Origin: DAIDKA01 sp036521075
Lineage (GTDB): Bacteria; Pseudomonadota; Gammaproteobacteria; Steroidobacterales; Steroidobacteraceae
Assembly (NCBI GenBank): GCA_036521075.1
Contig: DATDIL010000098.1
Location: 15,090 to 79,089, forward strand
DNA length: 64,000 nt
Reading direction: 5' to 3'
The notes below the pieces were generated by a model that worked only from the letters and a program-made list of their open reading frames with translations, was not told the origin of the DNA and did no database searches. Each line of letters begins with the position of its first letter. Within the stretch, counting starts at the first letter, position 1. The translations under genes and the position numbers were made by a program. Below are positions 35,231-43,631 of this stretch, in pieces.

Positions 35231-36033
35231 CTTGGCGTGAGGCCGAGACTCTTCGAGGTCACATACATCGTGTCAAGCTCACGGCCGCCGAAGGCACACA
35301 TTGTCGGTAGGCTCACGGGCAGATGTACGTCATGGTCAAAGGAACCATTTTCGTGAAAGCGGCGCAGCCGCCCGCTGCCGTGAATAGCGCTCCAGTAGCC
35401 TCCTTGTTCATCGAGGGCACAGCCGTCCGGAATTCCAAGCTCCTGAGGTACTGTTGCAAAAATTCGGCGCGCGCCTAGCTGTCCTGCCTGAGCATCGAAT
35501 TCGAAGGCATAAATGGTCCGATCTTGAGAGTGCGCGAGATACAGGGTGCGAGAGCTTGCGTCCCAGCCGAGGCCATTGGGAATCACCGCAAAATCTGGAT
35601 GCGCTACGAGCCCGTCCGGCTGGCAGTAGGAATGCAACTGACCCTTCAAGGGTGGCGGGCTGGCGCTGGCGTCGCGGGGGTCGAACATCGTGCCCAGCCA
35701 GAAGCGGCCGGTGCTGTCGCAGCTGCCTTCATTGAATCGAAACAGGAGCGGATCAAAGGGCATTGTTGCAAGCTCACGCAGCTTGCCATCCGCCAGTTGC
35801 AACTCGTACAGACCGGAACGCAGACCTACGATCGCCCGGTCAGCCCGGGAATAAAGCGCAAAGCAGCCAATCTCACTGGGCAGGATCCAGTGATGAACGT
35901 TGCCCGATTCCGGCTCGAACCGGTGCAGAGCCGGCTGCTCGATGTCGATCCAGTACAGCGCCTGTTCGGCGACGCTCCAAACCGGGGACTCGCCGATTTT
36001 CGCCACATCGTCGCAGACACACTCAAAGTTCAT
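35143..36033 (-). CDS. SMP-30/gluconolactonase-family protein
   Basis: Six-bladed beta-propeller sugar lactonase, 296 aa. Metal ligands are visible: Glu in GESPVWSV, Asn/Asp in PNGLGWDASSRTLYLAHS and in IPDGCALDEQGGYW. It would open the lactone made by the GMC dehydrogenase encoded upstream. ATG 36033 overlaps the GMC stop (ATGA-type); upstream in-frame codons belong to the GMC gene. It is the last gene of the minus-strand operon and its 3' end overlaps the SDR gene by 88 bp. Confidence 0.88.
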   Translation of the reverse strand: MNFECVCDDVAKIGESPVWSVAEQALYWIDIEQPALHRFEPESGNVHHWILPSEIGCFALYSRADRAIVGLRSGLYELQLADGKLRELATMPFDPLLFRFNEGSCDSTGRFWLGTMFDPRDASASPPPLKGQLHSYCQPDGLVAHPDFAVIPNGLGWDASSRTLYLAHSQDRTIYAFEFDAQAGQLGARRIFATVPQELGIPDGCALDEQGGYWSAIHGSGRLRRFHENGSFDHDVHLPVSLPTMCAFGGRELDTMYVTSKSLGLTPSQKRREPLAGKLLRFRPGVRGRPAATFRG

Positions 36034-37727
36034 AGGCCGTGAGGCCGGCGGCCGGCGCATGATAGCTCCCCGCGATCGGCCAGATACCTGATGCGATCTG
36101 CCGTGCGCAGGGCTATAGCCTGGATCGTGAGCGAGGGATTGACCCCACCCGTGGTCGGAAACACCGACCCATCGCATACCCAAAGATTGGGGATATCCCA
36201 ACTCCTGCAATCGGCATTGACGACACTGGTTTCGGCGTCAAATCCCATGCGTGCCGTGCCCGCCAGATGATTGGTATCGTCCTCCTGACGGAACAGGTGC
36301 TTGACACCCGCCGCGCTCAGGCTCTCTTGCATTTGCTGCAAGGCATGTGCAATCAGGCACTTGTCGTTCTCGCCCCACGAGTACGTGATCCGAGCGACTT
36401 TGAGTCCGTATTGATCAGTCTCATCATCAAGCGTCACGCGGTTCGCTTCCTGTGGCAACATTTCCCCCACCATCTTGAGGCCTACCTGATGGTTGTAGTG
36501 CTGCATTTCCTGGCGCAATGCTGCGCCCCACAGACCCCGCGAACTCGTCTGAATCGTCGCCCACTCAATGGGCAACGGTCCCTGGGCCATCCAGCAATAG
36601 CCGCCAAAGAAGTCCTTGCGATCCTCGTAATTCCAGTGCTCGGTGATGGCAAGCGAGGGGGGGCCCTTGTACCAGCGGATCTCCTCGTCCACGCGACCAA
36701 AGACCGCCTGATTCGATTGGGTCATGAGATTCTTGCCGACCAGGCCGGAGCGGTTGGCCAACCCGTCGGGGAACTGAGCGCAGGCGGAAGCCAGTAGCAG
36801 GCGCGGGGTCTCGACGGCGTAGCCTGCGACGACCACGTTCCGGGCACGCTGAAAGTGCCATGCTCCTTCGCGATGATAGTGCACGCCGGTCGCTCGGCCT
36901 GTGGCATCGGTACTGATGCGTCCGACCATGGCGAGGTCTCGAACCTCCGCGCCGGCCTTGAGTGCGCGCGGAATCCACACCGTAAGCGCGCTTTGTTTTG
37001 CATTCGTCGCACAGCCGAAGCGGCAAAAGCCCCGATATACGCACGGCGGGGAACGACCGCGCGGCGCGGATACCGTGGCCAGCGGCGTGGCGGTCCATCG
37101 GTAGCCTTGCGCCTCGGCGCCTCGCGCCAGTACCAACGCCGGGGCGTTCAACTCGTGTGCCCGATACGGGTAGCGCGGGCGCCTGGGCCCCCACGGGTAG
37201 GTCAAAGGCCCCGAGATACTCAATGCACGCTCGGCGCGGGTGTAGTAGCTCCACATGTCGCGCCAATCGAGCGGCCAGTCCGCGCCGTACCCCAGCAGCG
37301 AGCGGGAACGAAACCACTCGGGCCGGAAGCGCAGCGACACCATGGCGAAATGCACGGTACTGCCGCCCACGGCCTTACCGCTGTTCTTGCCGCCCATCGT
37401 GATCGGATTCGCCCCAGCCACAATGCGATGATCGAGCCAGTAGAGCTTGGTCTGCTCGGTCTCGTCCGAGGCGAAATCCTCGAGCGGTCGAAAAAATGGG
37501 CCGCCATCGAAGGCTACCACCGAGAAGCCAAGTTCCGCGAGGCGGCATGCCAGGGTGCCACCACCTGCCCCGGTCCCCACGATCACGAAATCCACCGCTT
37601 CATCGGATGAATACTCGCGCATCGGTACCCACCCGCCTTCACGAAACACATCTGGCGCACGTCCATTGATGGCGCGCGGGGCGCACAGCGCTTCATCGAC
37701 GACATATTGGGCCGCTTCAGCGGACAC
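36030..37727 (-). CDS. GMC-family FAD-dependent dehydrogenase (gluconate 2-dehydrogenase large-subunit-like)
   Basis: Flavoprotein of 565 aa. FAD Rossmann motif GTGAGGGTLACRLAE at residues 51-65; active-site region NHLAGTARMGFD and C-terminal GGVNPSLTIQAIALR with the catalytic His/Asn. A Cys group CVYRGFCRFGC sits in the middle, as in membrane-bound FAD sugar dehydrogenases that carry a 3Fe-4S cluster. It is encoded next to a subunit-3 protein, the normal partner. GTG 37727 overlaps the subunit 3 stop region by 11 bp. The substrate is likely a polyol, aldose or aldonate; it cannot be named from sequence. Confidence 0.9.
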   Translation of the reverse strand: MSAEAAQYVVDEALCAPRAINGRAPDVFREGGWVPMREYSSDEAVDFVIVGTGAGGGTLACRLAELGFSVVAFDGGPFFRPLEDFASDETEQTKLYWLDHRIVAGANPITMGGKNSGKAVGGSTVHFAMVSLRFRPEWFRSRSLLGYGADWPLDWRDMWSYYTRAERALSISGPLTYPWGPRRPRYPYRAHELNAPALVLARGAEAQGYRWTATPLATVSAPRGRSPPCVYRGFCRFGCATNAKQSALTVWIPRALKAGAEVRDLAMVGRISTDATGRATGVHYHREGAWHFQRARNVVVAGYAVETPRLLLASACAQFPDGLANRSGLVGKNLMTQSNQAVFGRVDEEIRWYKGPPSLAITEHWNYEDRKDFFGGYCWMAQGPLPIEWATIQTSSRGLWGAALRQEMQHYNHQVGLKMVGEMLPQEANRVTLDDETDQYGLKVARITYSWGENDKCLIAHALQQMQESLSAAGVKHLFRQEDDTNHLAGTARMGFDAETSVVNADCRSWDIPNLWVCDGSVFPTTGGVNPSLTIQAIALRTADRIRYLADRGELSCAGRRPHGL

Positions 37728-38361
37728 GACGGTTCTCGCTCAATGCCTGAACTTCGTTCCCGGGTAAGGCCTCCGCCGCCTCCCAAGGATCGCGGCGATT
37801 GAAATCCATGCGCACATAACCGCGTGGACTCGCGGGGCCGCCAAAACCGATCTCGTTCCACGCCAGCGGGTGCGCGTAGTAGGCAGAGGTTATATCCGGC
37901 AGGACTCGATGCGCGAAGAAGTCCTGGCCCGGCATGCCGCGCCAGGCGGCGCCGGTGAGTTCGCCTGCCTGCAGCCGACGCAACAGTGCATCCTGTTGCT
38001 CGGGATCGAGCTCATGAAATGCCATTCCATGATGCGTGCGGGCCTCCACATCGATCGCCGCCAGGCCTTGCCGCCAGGCCTCGGCTTGCTGTGGCAGGTT
38101 CGCGCGACGGAAGCCGTCGGTGCGCCCACTTAACAAACGCTGATCGAGCAGCGCCGCGAGGGGGACAACCTGCGAACCGGTAGGCTGCGGCATGATCCGC
38201 TCGCAAAGCGCCCGCACCGTAAACCATTCGGCCTGTGCGAAGAACCGTGGGGCTTGCCGCAGAGACAGGCGCGCATCCAAAGTGCGCCGGCTCGCCGAAT
38301 TCCAGGACTGGCCGTCGCGTTTTTGCAATACGTCATAGCCAGGATACAGAGAGTCAGTCAT
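37717..38361 (-). CDS. Gluconate 2-dehydrogenase subunit 3-family protein
   Basis: 214-aa small subunit of a membrane-bound flavin dehydrogenase. The segment FFAQAEWFTVRALCERIMPQP, then PDITSAYYAHPLAWNEIGFGGPASPRGYVRM, is the subunit III signature. No clear Tat signal is visible at the N-terminus, although related subunits have one (here MTDSLYPGYDVLQKRDGQSWN). Its start overlaps the stop of the membrane protein gene by 8 bp. Confidence 0.87.
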   Translation of the reverse strand: MTDSLYPGYDVLQKRDGQSWNSASRRTLDARLSLRQAPRFFAQAEWFTVRALCERIMPQPTGSQVVPLAALLDQRLLSGRTDGFRRANLPQQAEAWRQGLAAIDVEARTHHGMAFHELDPEQQDALLRRLQAGELTGAAWRGMPGQDFFAHRVLPDITSAYYAHPLAWNEIGFGGPASPRGYVRMDFNRRDPWEAAEALPGNEVQALSENRRVR

Positions 38362-39316
38362 CGCGCGAAGCCGTCCGCTGCAATTCCAGCGCCGCCAGGC
38401 CCGCCAGCGCCAGTGCCGAAAAGCCTGGCGGGGCCGGAATCGGCGGACCGTTCAAGAGATTCTGGGTCCAGTTGCGCCACCCGCCCATGCCCCGCGAGAC
38501 GCCATAGACATGAAACCCGGCACCCACAAAGCCCAAGAGTGCCGTGAGCCGCAGCCACCCGCGGCTTTTGCGTCGTTCGGCAGGTCGGCCACTCACCGCG
38601 CTTGCGGCAAGCGCGACGGCTGCGATCGGCGGCAGTCCCACCGGCAACCACATCGCCGGGTTGTGATAGGCGCCGCGCAGGTGCAACAGAGCAGCCTCTG
38701 CGGCGGATCCCAGCAGCCCCACACTCGTGAGGGCCGCCAGCGCGCGACCCGCCGGAAGGCCCAAGACCGTCGCTGAAGCGCCGGGCATACTCCCGCGGAC
38801 GCGCTCGGCCGCGAAGCCGAGCAGTCCCGACAGACCCAAGGCGGCAGGTGCGCCTGCCGGTGCGGCATAAAAAAGATTCTGCCAGGATACCGCCCCGGGC
38901 CGTTTGGCGATGTTGTACAGGTGGAAGGCCGTGCCCACGAGTCCCGCGACTACGGCCAATCCATACGCGCCATTGCGAAGGCCATGGACGCGAGCCGTGG
39001 AATCTGCCGAACCGTGGGCGCTGGCCGCGATGCTCAAGCCCGCACTCAGCAGCGGTATGAACATGCTCTTGTTGTGAAACGAGCCGCGGTAATGCTCCAC
39101 CGCGCTGTCGGACAGTACGCACGCGGCAAGCGCGCCCGCTGCACGATTCAAGCGCCGAGCCGCATCCACCGTGGCCGCGGCGCCGCAGCTTGGTCTCGAC
39201 ACTCTGCGCGCGCGCCGCCGCTCCCGCCGCTGCCGGGCCGCCGTGAACCCCAACAGCCCGAGCCCCACGGCGCCGAACGCGGTTAGCAGCACCGCAGTTG
39301 GGGCGGTCGCACTCAC
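38354..39316 (-). CDS. Internally duplicated polytopic membrane protein of unknown function
   Basis: 320-aa membrane protein that I do not recognise. Two tandem halves are related: H75-x-R-G...H81-N and F131-H132-x-Y recur as H212-x-R-G...H218-N and F268-H269-x-Y, all with the same spacing of 137 residues, and both halves then have a W, QNL, P...AP and a Glu. The N-terminal 68 residues have a TM helix and an Arg-rich patch. Seven or so TM segments are likely. Position between the enolase gene and subunit 3, with 4-8 bp overlaps on both sides, suggests a membrane subunit for the GMC dehydrogenase; the paired His could bind haem. GTG start at 39316. A slightly longer frame in another phase (38358-39335) is a shadow. 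Confidence 0.75.
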   Translation of the reverse strand: MSATAPTAVLLTAFGAVGLGLLGFTAARQRRERRRARRVSRPSCGAAATVDAARRLNRAAGALAACVLSDSAVEHYRGSFHNKSMFIPLLSAGLSIAASAHGSADSTARVHGLRNGAYGLAVVAGLVGTAFHLYNIAKRPGAVSWQNLFYAAPAGAPAALGLSGLLGFAAERVRGSMPGASATVLGLPAGRALAALTSVGLLGSAAEAALLHLRGAYHNPAMWLPVGLPPIAAVALAASAVSGRPAERRKSRGWLRLTALLGFVGAGFHVYGVSRGMGGWRNWTQNLLNGPPIPAPPGFSALALAGLAALELQRTASRDD

Positions 39317-40410
39317 AGCTGGTAGCGCTCGGCATCGTGCTCTTTGAATTCCAGGCCTAACCCAGGCCGCGACAGATCCGGGCGGATGAGGCCATTCTTC
39401 GGCACGGGGGCGCCATCGAACAGCAGTTGTTCGATGCGTACGTGATCATGAAACCACTCCAAATGCCGGCAGCGCGGCGCGGCGCAGCCGGCATGAAGAT
39501 GCAGCGACGGGGCGCAATGGCCGGACAGGTCGATGTGATGCGCCTCGCAAAGCGAGGCCACCTGAAGCCATCCGGTGATGCCACCACAGCGGGTCGCATC
39601 GGCTTGCTGCACATCGATCGCGCCCGCGCTCAACATGCGGCGGAAATAATCGCTGGTATAGCCATACTCGCCCGCGGCGATTTCCATGGCGGCAGGTGCC
39701 AGTCTGCGCAGGAGACTCAACCCCTGCAGATCATCCGAAGATACCGGTTCCTCGAACCAGAGCACCTGATTTTGCGCAAATGCGTGCGCGAGCTGCAGGG
39801 CGTCTTTGACCGAGTAGGCCCCGTTCGCATCCACGAACAGGCCGTGACCGCCTATCGCACGTCGCGCGACGTCCACGCGGTGCGGATCGCGCTGCGGCTC
39901 GGATCCGACTTTCATCTTGACCCAGCGGCAGCCTTCCCGCTCGATCCAGCCTTCAAGTTGCTGGTGCAATTGCCCGTCGGTGTAGTTGGTGAATCCCCCG
40001 CTGCCATAAATGGGCACCGCCTCGCGCAACTGCCCCAGCACCTGCGCCAAAGGCCGCTCGAGTAACTTGGCCTTGAGGTCCCACAAGGCGACATCGACGG
40101 CCGAGATGGCGCTTGCCGCAAGTCCTTCGCGGCCCAGATTGCGCACCACCCTTTGCATGGCATGCCAGCAGCCCGGGATATCAAAGACCTCCCGATGGTC
40201 GATGGCGCGCGCGAGTGCGCCTTGAATGAGCCCGACGATGCACGCATCAGAATAGGTGTACCCCAGCCCGAGCGTTCCGCCCGCTTGCACCTGCGCAATC
40301 ACCAAGACGGTGGCATCCCATTGAAAGGTCCCGTCCGCTTCTGGGGCGTCGGTTGGGATGCGATAGGCCCGCGCTCGCACGAGTTCGATCTGGGCTTCGG
40401 CCTGGGTCAT
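39313..40410 (-). CDS. Enolase-superfamily (mandelate racemase group) acid-sugar dehydratase
   Basis: 365-aa TIM-barrel enzyme. The mandelate-racemase subgroup residues are present: KxK pair K165/K167 (WVKMKVGSE), metal ligands D194 (FVDANGAY), E220 (WFEEPV), E248 (AAGEYG), D271 (QQADATRCGG) and H298 (DLSGHCAP). Likely dehydrates an aldonate or related acid sugar to a 2-keto-3-deoxy acid; racemase activity is the alternative. ATG 40410 is used; a TTG 6 bases upstream also fits the overlap with the TPP gene stop. Confidence 0.88.
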   Translation of the reverse strand: MTQAEAQIELVRARAYRIPTDAPEADGTFQWDATVLVIAQVQAGGTLGLGYTYSDACIVGLIQGALARAIDHREVFDIPGCWHAMQRVVRNLGREGLAASAISAVDVALWDLKAKLLERPLAQVLGQLREAVPIYGSGGFTNYTDGQLHQQLEGWIEREGCRWVKMKVGSEPQRDPHRVDVARRAIGGHGLFVDANGAYSVKDALQLAHAFAQNQVLWFEEPVSSDDLQGLSLLRRLAPAAMEIAAGEYGYTSDYFRRMLSAGAIDVQQADATRCGGITGWLQVASLCEAHHIDLSGHCAPSLHLHAGCAAPRCRHLEWFHDHVRIEQLLFDGAPVPKNGLIRPDLSRPGLGLEFKEHDAERYQL

Positions 40411-40412
40411 TT

Positions 40413-42215
40413 TCAATTCTTCGTCGAGTGCCTGTGACCCGGTAGCAAGGTGCTGAGCAACTCTTTGGCAGTTCCGGTAATGGTGCTGCCTTCATTGGGG
40501 TCACCGTGCAGCAACGTGGAAGCAAAGTGCTTGGCCTGCGTCAGGGTGATATGGGGGGGCAGGGGCGGAACATTCGGGTCGGTACGTACTTCCAAGACCA
40601 CCGGGCGATCCGCCGCGAGCGCTTCATCCCATGCCGCGCCCAGCCGCCGCGGATCATCGACGTAGATGCCCTTCAGACCGATGAGTTGGGCGAACTTGTG
40701 ATATGGCACGTCGGGCAGGTCCTGCGAGGCGCTGAATTTCGGATCCCCCTCCTGCACACGCTGCTCCCAGGTCACCTGGTTCAGGTCCTGATTGTTGAAC
40801 ACGCACACTGTCCAGCGCGGGCTTTGCCACTCGCGCCAATATTTCGCGACCGTGATGAGCTCGGCCATGTTGTTCATCTGCATTGCCCCATCGCCCACCA
40901 AGGCAATTACGGGACGATCCGGTTGCGCGTACTTTGCCGCGATCGCATAAGGGACCGCCGCGCCCATGGATGCGAGGCCGCCGGAGAGCGAGCACATCAT
41001 CCCGCGCCGTATTTTCAGATCGCGGGCATACCAGTTTGCGCAGGATCCGGAATCACTCGTGATGATCACCCGATCCGGCAGGCGCTTGGAGAGTTCCCAC
41101 GCCACGCGTTGCGGGTTGATGGGATTCGCCGAGGTCATGGCCCGCTCCTCGAGCACCCGCCACCAGTCGGCCATGTTTTTCTGGATACGCTCGCGCCAAC
41201 TGCGATCGGCGTTTCGATCCAGCAACGGTAGGAGCGCGCGCAAGGTCTCGGCGCTGTCTCCGACCAGGTTCACTTCCATCGGGTACCGCAGGCTCAGCAT
41301 GCCCGGGTCGATATCGATCTGTACGCCGCGGGCCGTGCCCTCCTGGGGCAGAAACTCGGAGTACGGGAAGCCGGATCCCACCATAAGCAGCGTGTCGCAT
41401 TCATTCATCATGTCCCAACTGGGTTTCGTGCCCAAAAGGCCAATCGAGCCGGTGACCCATGGCAAATCATCGGGGAGTGCCGCCTTGCCGAGCAGCGCTT
41501 TCGCCGCGCCCGCGCCCAGGGCATCTGCGACCGCAATCACCTCGTCGGTGGCATGAAGGGCCCCCGCGCCAACCAACAGCGCCACTTTTTTCCCCGCATT
41601 CAGCACCGCCGCGGCGCGTTTCAGATCCTCCTCATAAGGCACAACCTTGGGTGCGGTATAGCCAATACCGGAATGCAGCGTACCGTGCTTGCGTGGGGGC
41701 GCCTCGTAGGCCTCGTCCTGGAGGTCATTCGGCAAGATGATCGCGGTGACGCGCCGCTCGGCGCGCGCAATCCGAATGGCGCGATCCACCAGGTGACGCA
41801 CTTGAGGGGCCACGCTGGCCTGCTCGACGAAGGCGCCGGCGACATCTTGGTATGCGCTCAGCAGGTCGACTTCCTGCTGGTAGTGGCCCCCCAATCCCGC
41901 ACGCGCCTGCTGGCCGGCGATGGCGAGGAGCGGCATGTGATCGAGGCGCGCGTCGTACATCCCAGTCAAAAGATGCGTTGCGCCGGGACCTGAGGTGGCC
42001 ATGCATACGCCCAGTTGGCCGCTGAACTTCGCATAGGCCGAGGCCATGAAGGCGGCCATCTCCTCGTGCCGGACCTGGACAAACTTGATCATGCCGTCGG
42101 CGCGGTTCATGGCCCCCAGGAGTCCATTGATCCCGTCACCCGGATATCCGAAGACGACCCGAATACCCCAGGCGTGCAGCCTTTCCCAGAAAAAATCACC
42201 GACGGTCGTTGTCAT
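40413..42215 (-). CDS. Thiamine pyrophosphate-requiring enzyme (acetolactate synthase/pyruvate oxidase-like)
   Basis: 600-aa TPP enzyme with the three classical domains: N-terminal pyrimidine-binding (VFGYPGDGINGLLGAM; activator Glu at about 51 in VRHEEMAAFMASAYAKF), central (VALLVGAGALHATDEV), and C-terminal pyrophosphate-binding (GDGAMQMNNMAEL...NNQDLN, the GDG-x25-NN motif). I start at MTTTVGDFFWERL (ATG 42215), the usual first residues of the stress-linked family; 12 more codons upstream are open. It is the first gene of the operon. In related clusters it accompanies stress and desiccation genes. Confidence 0.88.
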   Translation of the reverse strand: MTTTVGDFFWERLHAWGIRVVFGYPGDGINGLLGAMNRADGMIKFVQVRHEEMAAFMASAYAKFSGQLGVCMATSGPGATHLLTGMYDARLDHMPLLAIAGQQARAGLGGHYQQEVDLLSAYQDVAGAFVEQASVAPQVRHLVDRAIRIARAERRVTAIILPNDLQDEAYEAPPRKHGTLHSGIGYTAPKVVPYEEDLKRAAAVLNAGKKVALLVGAGALHATDEVIAVADALGAGAAKALLGKAALPDDLPWVTGSIGLLGTKPSWDMMNECDTLLMVGSGFPYSEFLPQEGTARGVQIDIDPGMLSLRYPMEVNLVGDSAETLRALLPLLDRNADRSWRERIQKNMADWWRVLEERAMTSANPINPQRVAWELSKRLPDRVIITSDSGSCANWYARDLKIRRGMMCSLSGGLASMGAAVPYAIAAKYAQPDRPVIALVGDGAMQMNNMAELITVAKYWREWQSPRWTVCVFNNQDLNQVTWEQRVQEGDPKFSASQDLPDVPYHKFAQLIGLKGIYVDDPRRLGAAWDEALAADRPVVLEVRTDPNVPPLPPHITLTQAKHFASTLLHGDPNEGSTITGTAKELLSTLLPGHRHSTKN

Positions 42216-42440
42216 TTCCCATGGCCTTGAGTTGCGACTGCGAACTGGCATGGAGAATGCTAAGAGAGTTTGCGCCGTCGCGCGGTCGGAAAATAGGCCG
42301 CCACCCTGTCAGTGCATCGGCGGCCCTGAGTCACTTGAACTTGACCTTTTAATGCATACCCGAAGCGGCGTGCTGCGGAACATCCGGTGCCTGTCGCAGT
42401 CCATACTCAATCGATCGGCAACACTGAAGGAGTGCGCGAT

Positions 42441-43385
42441 ATGAACAATCAAGCCACGATGGGGGCGATCCGAATCCGCGAGTTTGGCGGCCCCGAAGTG
42501 CTGCACCTGGAGAGCGTTGAAATTCCCACTCCGGGCAAGGGGGAACTGCTCGTGAAAATTGCGGCAGCGGGCGTCAATCCAGTGGACTACAAGATTCGCA
42601 ATGGAAACTATCCCGCCGTGAAGCAGGATAAGCTGCCGTTCGTGCTCGGTCGGGAAGTCGCCGGCACAGTCGTTGAGTGCGGCCGCTCAGCTTCGCGCTT
42701 TGCCAATGGGGACGCTGTGTTTGCGATGCCGGGCATCGGGCGGGGTGGTTACGCCGAATATGCGGTGGTAAAGGTGACCGAAGCGGCACCGAAGCCTGCA
42801 TCGCTGGATGTGATCCAGGCCGGAGCCGTGCCGCTGGCGGCGCTGACGGCATGGCAGGGGTTGTTCAAGCACGGCAACCTGAAAGACGGGCAGCGACTGT
42901 TGATTCACGGCGGATCAGGCGGCGTCGCGCACTTCGCCATCCAGTTTGCGAAGACCAGGGGCGCGCATGTGATCACGACGGTTTCCGCACCGCATATCGA
43001 CTTCGTGCGGCGTCTTGGTGCTGATGAGGTGATCGATTACAAGGCGCAGCGCTTCGAGGACGTCATCGACGAGGTCGATGTGGTGTTTGACCTCGTGGGC
43101 GGGGCGATACAGGAGCGATCCTGGCAGGTGCTGAAAAAAGGTGGCGTGCTGGTGTCGAGCTTGAATGAGCCATCCAAGGAGAAGGCAGCGGCTCGCGGGG
43201 CTCGGGGCTTGCGCTACACCGTCACGGAAAGCGGTGCGGACTTGGCCGCCATCGGTGAATTAATTGATGCAGGTAAGGTGAAACCGGTCGTGACACGAAC
43301 GTATCCGCTCAAGGAAGCCGCCGCAGCGGAGCGGTTCCTCGAGCACGAGCACCCGGCGGGGAAGATTGTGCTCTCGGTACCCTAA
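42441..43385 (+). CDS. MDR-family NADPH:quinone-type oxidoreductase
   Basis: 314-aa zinc-free medium-chain dehydrogenase. Motifs: MGAIRIREFGGPEVLHLESVEIPTPGKGELLVKIAAAGVNPVDYKIR, FVLGREVAGTVVECG and the NADPH site IHGGSGGVAHFAIQFAK. No signal peptide, unlike the paralogue at 12073. ATG 42441 is supported by GAAGGAG about 8 bases upstream. Divergent from the TPP operon; the 225 bp between them hold both promoters. Confidence 0.9.
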   Translation: MNNQATMGAIRIREFGGPEVLHLESVEIPTPGKGELLVKIAAAGVNPVDYKIRNGNYPAVKQDKLPFVLGREVAGTVVECGRSASRFANGDAVFAMPGIGRGGYAEYAVVKVTEAAPKPASLDVIQAGAVPLAALTAWQGLFKHGNLKDGQRLLIHGGSGGVAHFAIQFAKTRGAHVITTVSAPHIDFVRRLGADEVIDYKAQRFEDVIDEVDVVFDLVGGAIQERSWQVLKKGGVLVSSLNEPSKEKAAARGARGLRYTVTESGADLAAIGELIDAGKVKPVVTRTYPLKEAAAAERFLEHEHPAGKIVLSVP

Positions 43386-43437
43386 AGCGGGCCGCCGCTT
43401 CGGATCGAGTTCTCGCGCTGGGCAGGCGGCTGCCTGC
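43385..43437 (+). terminator. Possible terminator hairpins after the MDR gene
   Basis: Two perfect short stems follow the stop codon: AAGCGG-GCCG-CCGCTT (43385-43400) and GCAGGC-GGCT-GCCTGC (43422-43437). Neither is followed by a U tract, so intrinsic termination is uncertain. They may stabilise the 3' end of the mRNA. Confidence 0.3.
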
Positions 43438-43454
43438 AGCTGACGCCAGCTGTT

Positions 43455-43505
43455 GCCATAATTATGGCTTATAAATCAATCGATTATAGAATATATCTTC
43501 TATAA
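43455..43505. promoter_or_regulatory. AT-rich palindromic region upstream of the marR-emrAB operon
   Basis: The segment contains a 14-bp perfect palindrome (GCCATAATTATGGC, 43455-43468) and an 8-bp inverted repeat with a 6-nt spacer (TTATAGAA/TTCTATAA, 43484-43505). It is about 80% A+T in GC-rich surroundings, as expected for a promoter or operator. No unambiguous -35/-10 pair is marked here. Confidence 0.4.
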
Positions 43506-43559
43506 CTTCTTAGCAACATCGAGGCGGGGACCAACCGGCAGATCATGGCCGGTGAATTG

Positions 43560-43588
43560 CTAACACTAGTGATCATAACATTGGTTAG
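43560..43588. promoter_or_regulatory. Candidate MarR operator
   Basis: CTAAC (43560-43564) and GTTAG (43584-43588) form an inverted repeat around an 8-bp palindrome CACTAGTG (43564-43571). It lies 44 bp upstream of the chosen marR start. MarR-type regulators of emrAB operons bind AT-rich palindromes near their own start, so autoregulation is likely; this exact site is a guess. If translation began at ATG 43590 the site would abut the start codon. Confidence 0.35.
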
Positions 43589-43631
43589 TATGTCACTGGC
43601 GATCCGCCAGTTTTCACCTGTGAGCGATTGC

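Noticed and set aside
38358..39335. 325-codon minus-strand frame overlapping the 320-aa membrane protein in another phase
   Set aside because: The alternative frame is Arg/Gly-rich without TM helices, while the chosen frame has the internal repeat and overlaps its neighbours by 4-8 bp as in the rest of the operon.
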